Part shown: piece after piece, positions 1 to 6,359 of the stretch
Layout: each line of letters begins with the position of its first letter
Position numbering within the stretch: position 1 is the first letter of the stretch
Notes under the pieces: generated by a model
The model's input: only the letters and a program-made list of their open reading frames with translations
The model's database searches: none
Told to the model about the DNA's origin: nothing
Translations under genes and position numbers: made by a program
Source: Oligosphaeraceae bacterium
Lineage (GTDB): Bacteria > Verrucomicrobiota > Lentisphaeria > Oligosphaerales > Oligosphaeraceae
Direction: 5' to 3'
Assembly: GCA_012515455.1 (NCBI GenBank)
Contig: JAAYYJ010000183.1
Coordinates: forward strand, 1 to 12,725
DNA length: 12,725 nucleotides

Positions 1-573
1 CCCTACTTCACCCGCTTGTGGGAATCCGCCCAGGCATTGGCCGAATTAGTAGTCGAGCAGCAGGCGTTTTTTGCAGGTCGCCGCGTGCTTGAGCTGGGCT
101 GCGGCCTGGGGCTGCCGGCCCTCTGTGCGGGAAAATGCGGGGCGCGGGTCACGGCCGCTGATTTCCATCCCGACAACCGGGCATTCTTCCTGCACAATGC
201 CGCCCTGAATGGCCTCACCGGGATCGAATACTGGCAGTTCGACTGGCGCGACCCGGGGCCGGAGCGGCAATTCGAGATCATTCTGGGCAGCGACCTGATT
301 TATGAACGGGAGATGCTTGAGCCGCTGGTGGCCTGTGTCTGCCGCTATCTCAGTCCGGGGGGGAGGTTCTTTTTTGCGGACCCGGGCCGCAGCGCTCTGC
401 AACGCGCGGTGACCTTGTTTGAACAGGCCGGTTTCTCCTGGGAATTGCATCCGACCCGGGAAATTTTTCGCTTTGTCTTCACCCGCCCGGGGGGGGCGGG
501 TGAGAAATCATGCTCAAGTTGGGGAGGCGGTTATGTCAGAGATGAATTCAGACCCCGTGTGGTCAGTGGATGA
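1..573 (+). CDS. Class I SAM-dependent methyltransferase, METTL21/Methyltransf_16-like (5' partial)
   Basis: The reading frame is open from base 1 and its true start lies left of the window; 190 codons are visible. The fragment opens with PYFTRLWESAQALAE, like the Pro-Tyr-x-x-x-Leu-Trp-x-Ser-Ala entry of the METTL21/FAM86/ETFB-methyltransferase group. The SAM-binding motif I, VLELGCGLG, follows at fragment residues 29-37, then an acidic loop (TAADFHPD) and GSDLIYE near where the family has its post-motif segment. Members transfer a methyl group from SAM, often to protein lysines; the substrate here cannot be read. The end is odd. After a run of eight G at 489-496 the frame continues about 25 residues (many Gly, Arg, Ser) and overlaps the next gene by 41 bp, covering its ribosome binding site. 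One extra G would stop the frame at TGA 501-503, so a homopolymer error or real indel is plausible. Sure of the fold, unsure of the substrate and C-terminus. Confidence 0.8.
   Translation, partial: PYFTRLWESAQALAELVVEQQAFFAGRRVLELGCGLGLPALCAGKCGARVTAADFHPDNRAFFLHNAALNGLTGIEYWQFDWRDPGPERQFEIILGSDLIYEREMLEPLVACVCRYLSPGGRFFFADPGRSALQRAVTLFEQAGFSWELHPTREIFRFVFTRPGGAGEKSCSSWGGGYVRDEFRPRVVSG
521..527 (+). promoter_or_regulatory. Ribosome binding site deciding the ftsW start
   Basis: GGGGAGG lies 5 bases before the ATG at 533. It supports that start over the ATG at 419. It sits inside the present C-terminal reading frame of the methyltransferase, so the two genes would be translationally overlapped unless the upstream frame really ends at 503. 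Confidence 0.7.
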
Positions 574-1810
574 ACAGTCGGCTCATGGCCTGCAGGGGTT
601 GCTAAGTGTCCGGACCTGGCCGATTGTCTTCCTGCTGGCAATGCTGGGACTGATTGCACTGGGCCTGCCGATGGTGTATTCAGCCAGTGTGCATGTGCAT
701 GGCGCTAAACTCTTCTGGCAGCAGGCTTCCTGGCTGGTAATCGGTTTGCTCGCCGCACTGGTGACGGCCTTCACGCCCATGAAGTATATCCAGCGTTATT
801 CCTTCTGGGGTATCATACTGGTGACAGGGTTGCTATTGTATCTGGCCCTGGCGTCGGTGGCAGTTAAAATAAATCGGGAAGCACTGCCCTTCTTCCCCTT
901 CACGGTGCAAATCAAGGGCGCCATCCGCTGGCTGAGGTTCTCCCTGGGAGGACAGAAAATCCAAATCCAGCCCTCGGAATTCGCCAAAGTGCTGCTGCTC
1001 ATTTATCTGTCGTCGTATTATGGCAGCCTGGCCCGCGAGCAGATCAAGAAATTCAAACAGGGATTTCTGATCCCCGCCGCCGTAACCGGGGTGATTCTGA
1101 TGCTGATCTTATTAGGCAAGGATTTGAGCACCACGGTCATTACCGGCCTGGGCTGTTTTGCCGTGATGTTCTTTGCCGGAGTGCGGGTCCATTATCTGCT
1201 GCTGATTGTTCTCTGCGGATTGTCCTTGGGGACGGCCGCGGTAATGCTCAGCCCGGAGCGGGTCAGCCGGGTGACCTCATACCAGAACCCGGAAGCAGAT
1301 CAGCTCGGTGATGCATTCCAGCTCTGGCGCTCACAGCTCGGCATGGGCGGCGGTGGGCTCAGCGGACGGGGATTCTCACGCGGGGTGATCAAGACCTTCC
1401 TGCCGGAAGCACATACCGATTTCATCGTCGCAGTGATCGGCGAGGAGCTGGGATTCCTGGGGGTGGCACTGGTGGTACTGCTGTACCTGGCCATGTTCAC
1501 CAGCATAATTTTCATTGCCCGGCAATGTCGCGACCGGCCGGGGATGCTGCTGTGCCTGGGCATCGGCGTGCTGATCACTCTCCAGGCTCTGATCAATATC
1601 GGCGTGGTCAGCGGCTGGTGCCCCACCACCGGCATCACCGCCCCCTTCCTCAGTTATGGCGGCTCCAGTCTGATGATTCTGCTGGTCTGCTGTGGCTTGA
1701 TCATCAACATCAGCGTGCACAATTTGCTGCTCTACTGGCGCGAGATGGTCAATACCTCATACCATCTGACCTACAAGGGTGCCAATGCCATAAGAAGGGA
1801 GAAAGGATGA
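533..1810 (+). CDS. ftsW: SEDS-family peptidoglycan glycosyltransferase, FtsW-type
   Basis: This 425-residue polytopic membrane protein is a SEDS glycan polymerase, which polymerises lipid II with a partner class B PBP. I chose the ATG at 533 because GGGGAGG (521-527) precedes it by 5 bases; an upstream in-frame ATG at 419 would add 38 residues lying inside the methyltransferase gene. Visible hallmarks are a cytoplasmic N-tail of about 28 residues, the first membrane segment ending in MVYSAS (47-52), the KGAIRW and QPSEFAK block (128-152), GKDLSTT (195-201), the loop LPEAHTDFIVAVIGEELG (290-307) with the expected catalytic Asp296, and ITAPFLSYGGSSL (368-380). The PEAHTDF form favours FtsW/SpoVE over RodA. 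The loop before KGAIRW (about 108-127) looks longer than usual. No division-cluster (mur, ftsQAZ) genes are adjacent; the ROK gene follows with an ATGA overlap. The family is certain; FtsW versus RodA is likely but not proven. Confidence 0.87.
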   Translation: MSEMNSDPVWSVDEQSAHGLQGLLSVRTWPIVFLLAMLGLIALGLPMVYSASVHVHGAKLFWQQASWLVIGLLAALVTAFTPMKYIQRYSFWGIILVTGLLLYLALASVAVKINREALPFFPFTVQIKGAIRWLRFSLGGQKIQIQPSEFAKVLLLIYLSSYYGSLAREQIKKFKQGFLIPAAVTGVILMLILLGKDLSTTVITGLGCFAVMFFAGVRVHYLLLIVLCGLSLGTAAVMLSPERVSRVTSYQNPEADQLGDAFQLWRSQLGMGGGGLSGRGFSRGVIKTFLPEAHTDFIVAVIGEELGFLGVALVVLLYLAMFTSIIFIARQCRDRPGMLLCLGIGVLITLQALINIGVVSGWCPTTGITAPFLSYGGSSLMILLVCCGLIINISVHNLLLYWREMVNTSYHLTYKGANAIRREKG

Positions 1811-2811
1811 AGCGCTTCCTCTTGGGATTGGATATCGGCGGGAGCAAATGCGCCGTTGCCCTGGGATGCATCGGGGGCCAGGACCAGCGTATCGCCCTGC
1901 TCGCGCAGGCCAGATTTGCGACCAGGGATTTTCCGGCACCCCAGGACTGCCTGGCACAACTCTGCCGCCTCGCCGCTGAACTGCTGCAGGAGCAGCAGCT
2001 GGGCCCCGACGCTCTGGCCGGCGTGGGCATCAGCTGCGGCGGACCGCTCGACAGCCGGCGGGGACTGATCTGCTCCCCCCCAAACCTGCCCGGCTGGGAC
2101 GAGGTGCCGGTCAGAGAATTTCTGGCGCAGCACTGCCCCTGCTCCTGCCCGGTGTATCTGCAAAATGACGCCAATGCCGGTGCTTTGGCCGAGTGGCATT
2201 GGGGTGCCGGGAAGGGCTGCCGGAATCTGCTGTTCCTGACTTTCGGTACCGGCTTGGGAGCGGGACTCATTCTCGACCAGCGGCTATACTGCGGCAGCAA
2301 TGACCAGGCCGGCGAATGCGGCCACCTCCGTCTGGCCCCCTGGGGGCCGGTCGGGTATGGCAAGGCCGGTGCCTTCGAAGGCTTCTGCTCCGGCGGCGGT
2401 TTGGCCCAGCTGGGGCAGATTCGTGCCCGTGAGCTGCAGCAGCTCGGGCGTCCCCCCGCGTGGTGTCCGCAGCTGGCCGACCTGCCGGGGCTCAGTGCTG
2501 CCCGGCTGGCCGAGTTCGCACTGCAAGGTGATGCAGAAGCCAGGGAAATCTTCCGCTGCGGCGGCGAGTATCTGGGGCGCGGCCTGGCAATGCTGGTGGA
2601 TATCTTGAACCCCGAATGCATTGTCATAGGCGGGATTTTCAGCCGGGCCGAGCCGCTGCTGCGGCCGGCGATGGAGCAGTCCCTGCGGGCTGAAGCGCTG
2701 CCGCGGTCCCTGTCCTGCTGCCGGATTGTGCCTGCGGCCCTGGGGGATAAGATTGGCGACTACGCCGCCCTGGCGGTGGCCTGTGGCGACAGTCTGCTGC
2801 CAGGGCAATAG
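1807..2811 (+). CDS. ROK-family sugar kinase or kinase-like protein, without the usual zinc-binding cysteines
   Basis: This is a 334-residue ROK protein (cytoplasmic hexokinase/actin fold). ROK kinases usually phosphorylate hexoses or amino sugars at the 6-OH using ATP. The N-terminal phosphate loop is LGLDIGGSK (6-14). The catalytic base is Asp121 in QNDANAGALAEW, and the second nucleotide loop is FGTGLGAG (146-153). There is no N-terminal helix-turn-helix, so it is not an NagC/XylR repressor. The canonical ROK zinc signature GH...CxCGxxGC is altered: His173 of GECGH remains, but the cysteine cluster is replaced by PVGYGKAGAFEGFCSGGG (181-198). That pattern is known from a subset of ROK proteins and suggests a zinc-independent fold. 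The start ATG at 1807 overlaps the ftsW TGA (ATGA), and AAGGGAG lies at 1794-1800, so the two are probably translationally coupled. The substrate cannot be assigned; glucose or another aldohexose is the default expectation. Confidence 0.85.
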   Translation: MKRFLLGLDIGGSKCAVALGCIGGQDQRIALLAQARFATRDFPAPQDCLAQLCRLAAELLQEQQLGPDALAGVGISCGGPLDSRRGLICSPPNLPGWDEVPVREFLAQHCPCSCPVYLQNDANAGALAEWHWGAGKGCRNLLFLTFGTGLGAGLILDQRLYCGSNDQAGECGHLRLAPWGPVGYGKAGAFEGFCSGGGLAQLGQIRARELQQLGRPPAWCPQLADLPGLSAARLAEFALQGDAEAREIFRCGGEYLGRGLAMLVDILNPECIVIGGIFSRAEPLLRPAMEQSLRAEALPRSLSCCRIVPAALGDKIGDYAALAVACGDSLLPGQ

Positions 2812-2874
2812 CGGTTTGGACTCGGTCCTGTTCGTCCCGGAATGTTTTTTTCATCACCCCGGAACCTTAAGATC

Positions 2875-3939
2875 ATGCAAAACAGACTCCTTTTTCTCCT
2901 GCCCGTCAGTTGTTTGTTCTTGACCGGATGTATGTTCCCGGAACAGAAATTCGACCGTTTTTTTGCCTGGAGCCTGCCCCGGACCGAGGAGATGGTCGCC
3001 AAATCTGCGGCTCTGGGAGTCACGGATGCGGTGGTCAGCCACGGCAATGCGCAGCAGCTCTCCCTGGCCCGCAAATATGGCATCCGGGCCTATCCCTGCC
3101 TGGTGCCGCAGCATTCGCTCTGGAAGAAGCGCCGCCCGGATCAGGAGGCGCCGTTGCAGGTGATGTCTGCCAGCCAGGAAGCGCTGCATAAATTCCGCTG
3201 GGTTGACAAATCCGAGGGTGCTGATTTACCCTCGCATCACGGCGGTGAGCCTCCCTTTGATCTCTCGACCGGCAAGTATCTGCCGGATGTCCTGACGACC
3301 CGTCTGCTCTGTTTAGGCAGTCCGGCGGTTCGGCAGATGTGCCGGGAATATCTCAGCGAGATGTGTGCCAACCCGGACTATGCCGGCATCGCCTTCGACT
3401 TCGTGGGCTTTATGAATTTCCGCCGCTGCCATTGTCAGGATTGCCAGGCCAAACTGGAAGAGTACTGCCACACCCATCAGCCGGACAGCGCCTCAGGCTT
3501 GAACCAGGAGGACACGTTCTTCCTGGAACAGCTGGTTTCCTTCTACCGGGAGATGATCGCGCAGATCAAAACTCTGCGGCCCGAGATGCTGACTTTCGCC
3601 CACCTCTATCCGGTTTTCCTGCCTGAACCGCTCTACGGACGACAACTGGACCTGGATTTCTGCGCCGAGACCGCGGCCTGGTATTTCCCCTGGCCGGAAA
3701 CGAAAATCCGCGCTTACTCGCAGCGCATCAGCCAGTACCCCGGCGGGGTGCATTTCATCGGCTACTACAATACCCCGATGGCAAACTTCCCGGAGAAAAA
3801 TCCGGCTTTGGTGGAACGGGAGCTGCAGGCCATGCTGGCCGGCGGCGCGACGCATCTGTCGGTCTGCGGCTTCGACCACGTGCTCAAAAATCCCGGCATC
3901 TATGCCGTGTTCAAGCGTTATCTGCGGCACGCCAAATAA
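2875..3939 (+). CDS. Lipoprotein of unrecognised family, TIM-barrel glycosidase-like, with CxCxxC motif
   Basis: I do not recognise a named family. From ATG 2875 the protein has 354 residues and begins with a textbook lipoprotein signal: Arg4, a hydrophobic stretch, and lipobox LTGC with Cys19 as the acylation site. This predicts export and membrane anchoring. An in-frame ATG at 2842 would place 11 extra polar residues before the signal, so 2875 is preferred, although its only SD-like sequence is GGAA at 2861-2864. The mature part alternates predicted strands and helices in a TIM-barrel style, with LGVTDAVV (48-54), KYGIRAYPCLV (68-77), YAGIAFDFVGFMNF (169-182), EMLTFAHLYPV (237-247) and ATHLSVCGFDH (325-335). 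Asp175 at a strand end could be catalytic. RRCHCQDCQAK follows, with Cys185, Cys187 and Cys190 as a likely metal site. It lies 63 bp after the ROK gene and may be cotranscribed. The fold and glycosidase-like role are inferred; export is well supported. Confidence 0.72.
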   Translation: MQNRLLFLLPVSCLFLTGCMFPEQKFDRFFAWSLPRTEEMVAKSAALGVTDAVVSHGNAQQLSLARKYGIRAYPCLVPQHSLWKKRRPDQEAPLQVMSASQEALHKFRWVDKSEGADLPSHHGGEPPFDLSTGKYLPDVLTTRLLCLGSPAVRQMCREYLSEMCANPDYAGIAFDFVGFMNFRRCHCQDCQAKLEEYCHTHQPDSASGLNQEDTFFLEQLVSFYREMIAQIKTLRPEMLTFAHLYPVFLPEPLYGRQLDLDFCAETAAWYFPWPETKIRAYSQRISQYPGGVHFIGYYNTPMANFPEKNPALVERELQAMLAGGATHLSVCGFDHVLKNPGIYAVFKRYLRHAK

Positions 3940-3952
3940 TGCACGCCAAATA
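3927..3952 (+). repeat. Short tandem duplication at the lipoprotein stop codon
   Basis: GCACGCCAAATA occurs at 3927-3938 and again at 3941-3952, a 14-base period. The first copy encodes the last residues (His-Ala-Lys) and the start of the TAA stop. The second copy lies in the 42-bp gap before the convergent ABC-F gene. It looks like a local replication-slippage duplication; a function is not evident. Confidence 0.6.
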
Positions 3953-3981
3953 GCGAAGCAGCACGTGGCAACGTCCCGGCT

Positions 3982-6051
3982 TTACGCCCCGCCGGAGAGT
4001 TCTGCCAGGCGTCCCTCGCATTCGGCCGCCAGCTTCTCCAGCTTCTCGGCAGATTCTTCCCAGCGGCTGGTCTGGCGGTCCATTTCCTTGCGGATTTCCC
4101 CCAACCGCCGGTTCAGAGCCGCGAAGTCGGTATTCGGCGCGGCGGCGGCAATGGTGGTGTAGATCTCAGTCTGCTCCTGGTCCAATGCGGCCATAATGGT
4201 CTCCGCCTCCTCGACGATAATCTCGTGCGGGCGTTTGAGCTTGCTCATCTCATTGCGGATTTGCGCCTCCTCCCGCCGCCGCTGCCGGCGTTCGCTGCCG
4301 GGTTGGCTGCTGTTCTCCGCCGGACTTTTCGCCGCGGCTGCGCCCGGCGCAGGGTCCTGCTTGCGCGGGGGTACCGGGAAGGACGATACTGCCGGGGGGA
4401 GTTTGCCGCTGTCCGGACCAGCCACCGGACTGTTCAGGGCTTCCTCCTCGGCCAGTTTCTGCCGGAAATATTCATAATTGCCGAAATAGCGGGTAATGCC
4501 GCCGGGAGTCAGGTAGAAGATGGTGGTGGCCACCGCCTTCACGAATTCGATATCGTGGCTGACCAGGCAGAGCGTGCCCGGATAGTGGCTCAGGGCCTCT
4601 TCCAAGGCCTCGCGGGCATAGATATCCAGGTGGGTCGTGGGCTCATCCAGGAGGAGAAAATTCAGGGGCCGGAGCAGTAGCCGGGCTAGCCCCAGGCGGA
4701 CTTTTTCGCCGCCGCTCAAGACCTGCACCTTCTTCTCAATTTCGTCACCGTGGAAACCAAATCCGCCCAGGAGCTGACGGATTTCCGCCTCGCTGCGGTC
4801 GGCGGCGTAGGTCTTGGCGGTTTCGTAGGCGGTGCGTTCAGGGTCGAGGGTATCAGCATAATCCTGCGACTGATAACCGAGTTCCACGCCATGACCCAGC
4901 ACGACTTTGCCGGCGCCGGGGGTGAGCTTGCCGGCCATCAGACGCAGCAGAGTCGTCTTGCCCATGCCGTTCAGGCCGATAAAAGCGGCCCGCTCCCCGC
5001 GCTCCAGGCGCAAATCAAGGTTGCTGACGATGTCAGTGCGGCCATCGTAGGAAAAACAGAGCCGCTCCAGCCGGACCACTTCCTGCCCCGAGCGCGGCGG
5101 CTGGGGCAGGCGGATTTTCGGTCCCCGCACGGTGATGGAGCGCACCTCGATGTCGTCCAGCCGGTCCAGCTGCTTCTGCTTGCTCTGTGCCTGGGTGGCT
5201 TTGGTGGCTTTGCCTTTAAATCGGTCGATAAAGCGCTCGAGCTGTTCTTTTTTGCGGTCGACATTGCGCTTCTGGGCCAGGAGCTGGTCGTGGCGTGCTT
5301 CCCGCTCCTGCATATAGCTGTTGTAGTTTCCCTGGTAGCGGGTCACGTGGCCGCCCATCACTTCCAGGGTCACCCGGGTCAGGGAATTGAGCAGAAAACG
5401 GTCGTGGGAAATCAGCAGCATGGTGCCGGTGAAGCTTTTCAGGTATTCCCGCAGCCATTCCACGGCCGGCACGTCGAGGTAGTTGGTGGGTTCATCCAGG
5501 AGCAGGATATCAGGGCGGGCGGTAAGCACTCGCGCCAGCTCCGCGCGGATTTGCCAGCCGCCGCTGAAGGTAGCGAAGCGGTCGTCGAAGCGCTTAGTGC
5601 TGAAGCCCAGGCCACTGAGGATACTCTCGGCCCGGTGTTTGATCTCATAGCCGCCGAGGTGTTCGAATTCCGTCTGCAGGTCGCCGAGGCGACGCAGCAG
5701 CCGGGTTCGTTCGCTGTCATCCGCAGCGCTGAGTATGTCTTCGATGCGGTGCATCTCCTGCAGGATGGTTTTGATTTCCGGCACGGCGTTTTCGGCATAC
5801 TCGATCAGGCTGGTCTTCTGATGGAACGGGTGGAGTTGCTGGCGTACATAGCCGAGGCGCTGGTTGCCAGGGTATGAGCACTCGCCCTTGTCCGGACTAA
5901 TCTGCCCGGCGAGCATCTCGAACAACGTGCTTTTGCCGGCTCCGTTAGGGCCGACGATGCCTACGCATTCGCCGTCCGCCACGGCAAACGTGGCATTGAT
6001 AATAACCTGCTGCAACGCAAAAGATTTGCAGACATTAACAAACTGAATCAT
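3982..6051 (-). CDS. ABC-F family ATPase (ribosome-associated type) with long C-terminal extension
   Basis: This 689-residue soluble protein has two ABC cassettes and no membrane segment, which defines ABC-F. Such proteins bind the ribosomal E site and act in translation or, in some subfamilies, antibiotic protection. Cassette 1 has Walker A GPNGAGKST (34-42), signature FSGGW (162-166), LLLDEP (183-188) and an H-loop His216. The linker (about 250-310) carries LERFIDRFKGKATKATQAQS, typical of the ABC-F linker domain. Cassette 2 has GLNGMGKTT (359-367), LSGGE (445-449), LLLDEP (466-471) and His499. Residues 540-600 are rich in Pro, Ala and Ser and probably disordered. Residues 600-689 are highly charged and likely coiled coil, as in Uup/YheS-type proteins. 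FSGGW and the linker look most like the YheS group. No SD sequence is visible before ATG 6051. It runs convergent to the lipoprotein gene and divergent from the GH43 gene. Family certain; exact role open. Confidence 0.93.
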   Translation of the reverse strand: MIQFVNVCKSFALQQVIINATFAVADGECVGIVGPNGAGKSTLFEMLAGQISPDKGECSYPGNQRLGYVRQQLHPFHQKTSLIEYAENAVPEIKTILQEMHRIEDILSAADDSERTRLLRRLGDLQTEFEHLGGYEIKHRAESILSGLGFSTKRFDDRFATFSGGWQIRAELARVLTARPDILLLDEPTNYLDVPAVEWLREYLKSFTGTMLLISHDRFLLNSLTRVTLEVMGGHVTRYQGNYNSYMQEREARHDQLLAQKRNVDRKKEQLERFIDRFKGKATKATQAQSKQKQLDRLDDIEVRSITVRGPKIRLPQPPRSGQEVVRLERLCFSYDGRTDIVSNLDLRLERGERAAFIGLNGMGKTTLLRLMAGKLTPGAGKVVLGHGVELGYQSQDYADTLDPERTAYETAKTYAADRSEAEIRQLLGGFGFHGDEIEKKVQVLSGGEKVRLGLARLLLRPLNFLLLDEPTTHLDIYAREALEEALSHYPGTLCLVSHDIEFVKAVATTIFYLTPGGITRYFGNYEYFRQKLAEEEALNSPVAGPDSGKLPPAVSSFPVPPRKQDPAPGAAAAKSPAENSSQPGSERRQRRREEAQIRNEMSKLKRPHEIIVEEAETIMAALDQEQTEIYTTIAAAAPNTDFAALNRRLGEIRKEMDRQTSRWEESAEKLEKLAAECEGRLAELSGGA

Positions 6052-6076
6052 AGGTTCGGAGCGTTCGTGCTGGTGT

Positions 6077-6087
6077 GGGGGGGGGGG
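6077..6087. repeat. Homopolymer tract, 11 consecutive G (C on the ABC-F coding strand)
   Basis: The run covers 11 bases, 26-36 bases upstream of the ABC-F start codon. On the minus strand it directly follows TTGACC-TGTT (complement of 6088-6097), a sequence close to a -35 box. Runs of this length are prone to slippage in replication and to sequencing error. If TTGACC is a real -35 element, tract length would set the -35/-10 spacing; no good -10 match is visible at the expected place. Confidence 0.9.
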
Positions 6088-6177
6088 AACAGGTCAATAG
6101 TCTCGGGCTGAGGCGAGTCAGCTGCACCAAGGGGAAAAAACCCGGCGGAAAGCCCGACTGCCACTGCTTGTCAGTAA

Positions 6178-6205
6178 TTTACATAAAATATCACCGATTT
6201 AGCAT
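6178..6205 (+). promoter_or_regulatory. Possible sigma-70-like promoter for the GH43 gene
   Basis: TTTACA (6178-6183, five of six matches to TTGACA) is followed after 16 bases by TAGCAT (6200-6205, four of six matches to TATAAT, with the key first, second and last bases). It lies in the most A+T-rich part of the gap and would give a leader of roughly 150 bases. The match is weak and could be chance. Confidence 0.25.
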
Positions 6206-6213
6206 TTTGCCTT

Positions 6214-6241
6214 TCGGAACACGTCAGAAAGTGGGTTCCGA
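6214..6241. repeat. Inverted repeat TCGGAAC / GTTCCGA
   Basis: TCGGAAC (6214-6220) and GTTCCGA (6235-6241) form a perfect 7-bp inverted repeat around a 14-base spacer, in the leader upstream of the GH43 gene and just downstream of the candidate promoter. It could be an operator for a dimeric regulator or a hairpin in the leader RNA. No regulator gene is in the window, so assignment is open. Confidence 0.4.
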
Positions 6242-6349
6242 GGTACCAATCTTTTGTTTCGTGAGCTATATTATCACAGGTCCGGCTGCCATTCAGCGTA
6301 CTGCTCAGCAGCAGCCATCCGCCAGCCAGCCGGACATTTATTTACACCT

Positions 6350-6355
6350 GGAGAG
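6350..6355 (+). promoter_or_regulatory. Ribosome binding site deciding the GH43 start
   Basis: GGAGAG lies 4 bases before ATG 6360. It marks this start over the longer open frame that reaches back to 6075. Confidence 0.65.
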
Positions 6356-6359
6356 ATCA

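Larger units (their letters stand above)
6052..6359. other. Divergent intergenic region between ABC-F and GH43 genes
   Basis: This 308-bp stretch holds no convincing gene and is visibly richer in A+T than its flanks, especially 6174-6275. It must carry the upstream signals of both divergent genes. Visible elements are an 11-base G tract (6077-6087), an inverted repeat (6214-6241), a weak promoter-like pair (6178-6205), and GTGA/TCAC half-sites separated by 9 bases (6261-6277). The GH43 frame stays open back to a GTG at 6075, but its translation there (low-complexity start, no signal peptide, no domain) does not look coding, and a good SD sits at 6350. Confidence 0.6.

Noticed and set aside
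419..532. Upstream start for the ftsW-type gene
   Set aside because: The added 38 residues overlap the methyltransferase core frame and lack an SD; ATG 533 has GGGGAGG at proper spacing.
1525..1806. Upstream extension of the ROK frame into ftsW
   Set aside because: The extension is a shadow of ftsW codons; ATG 1807 begins exactly at the ROK phosphate-loop region and has its own SD.
2812..2860. Possible terminator after the ROK gene (T7 at 2845-2851)
   Set aside because: The sequence before the T run offers only a 4-bp GGAC/GTCC stem at a poor distance, so I do not call a terminator.
4750..5877. Long open frame (375 codons) on the plus strand opposite the ABC-F gene
   Set aside because: It is antisense to a gene with intact Walker, signature and H-loop motifs. 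Its translation shows no domain, and long antisense frames are common in GC-rich genes.
6075..6359. Upstream in-frame extension of the GH43 gene from a GTG
   Set aside because: It would begin inside the G tract, gives no signal peptide or domain, and has no SD, whereas GGAGAG stands before ATG 6360.
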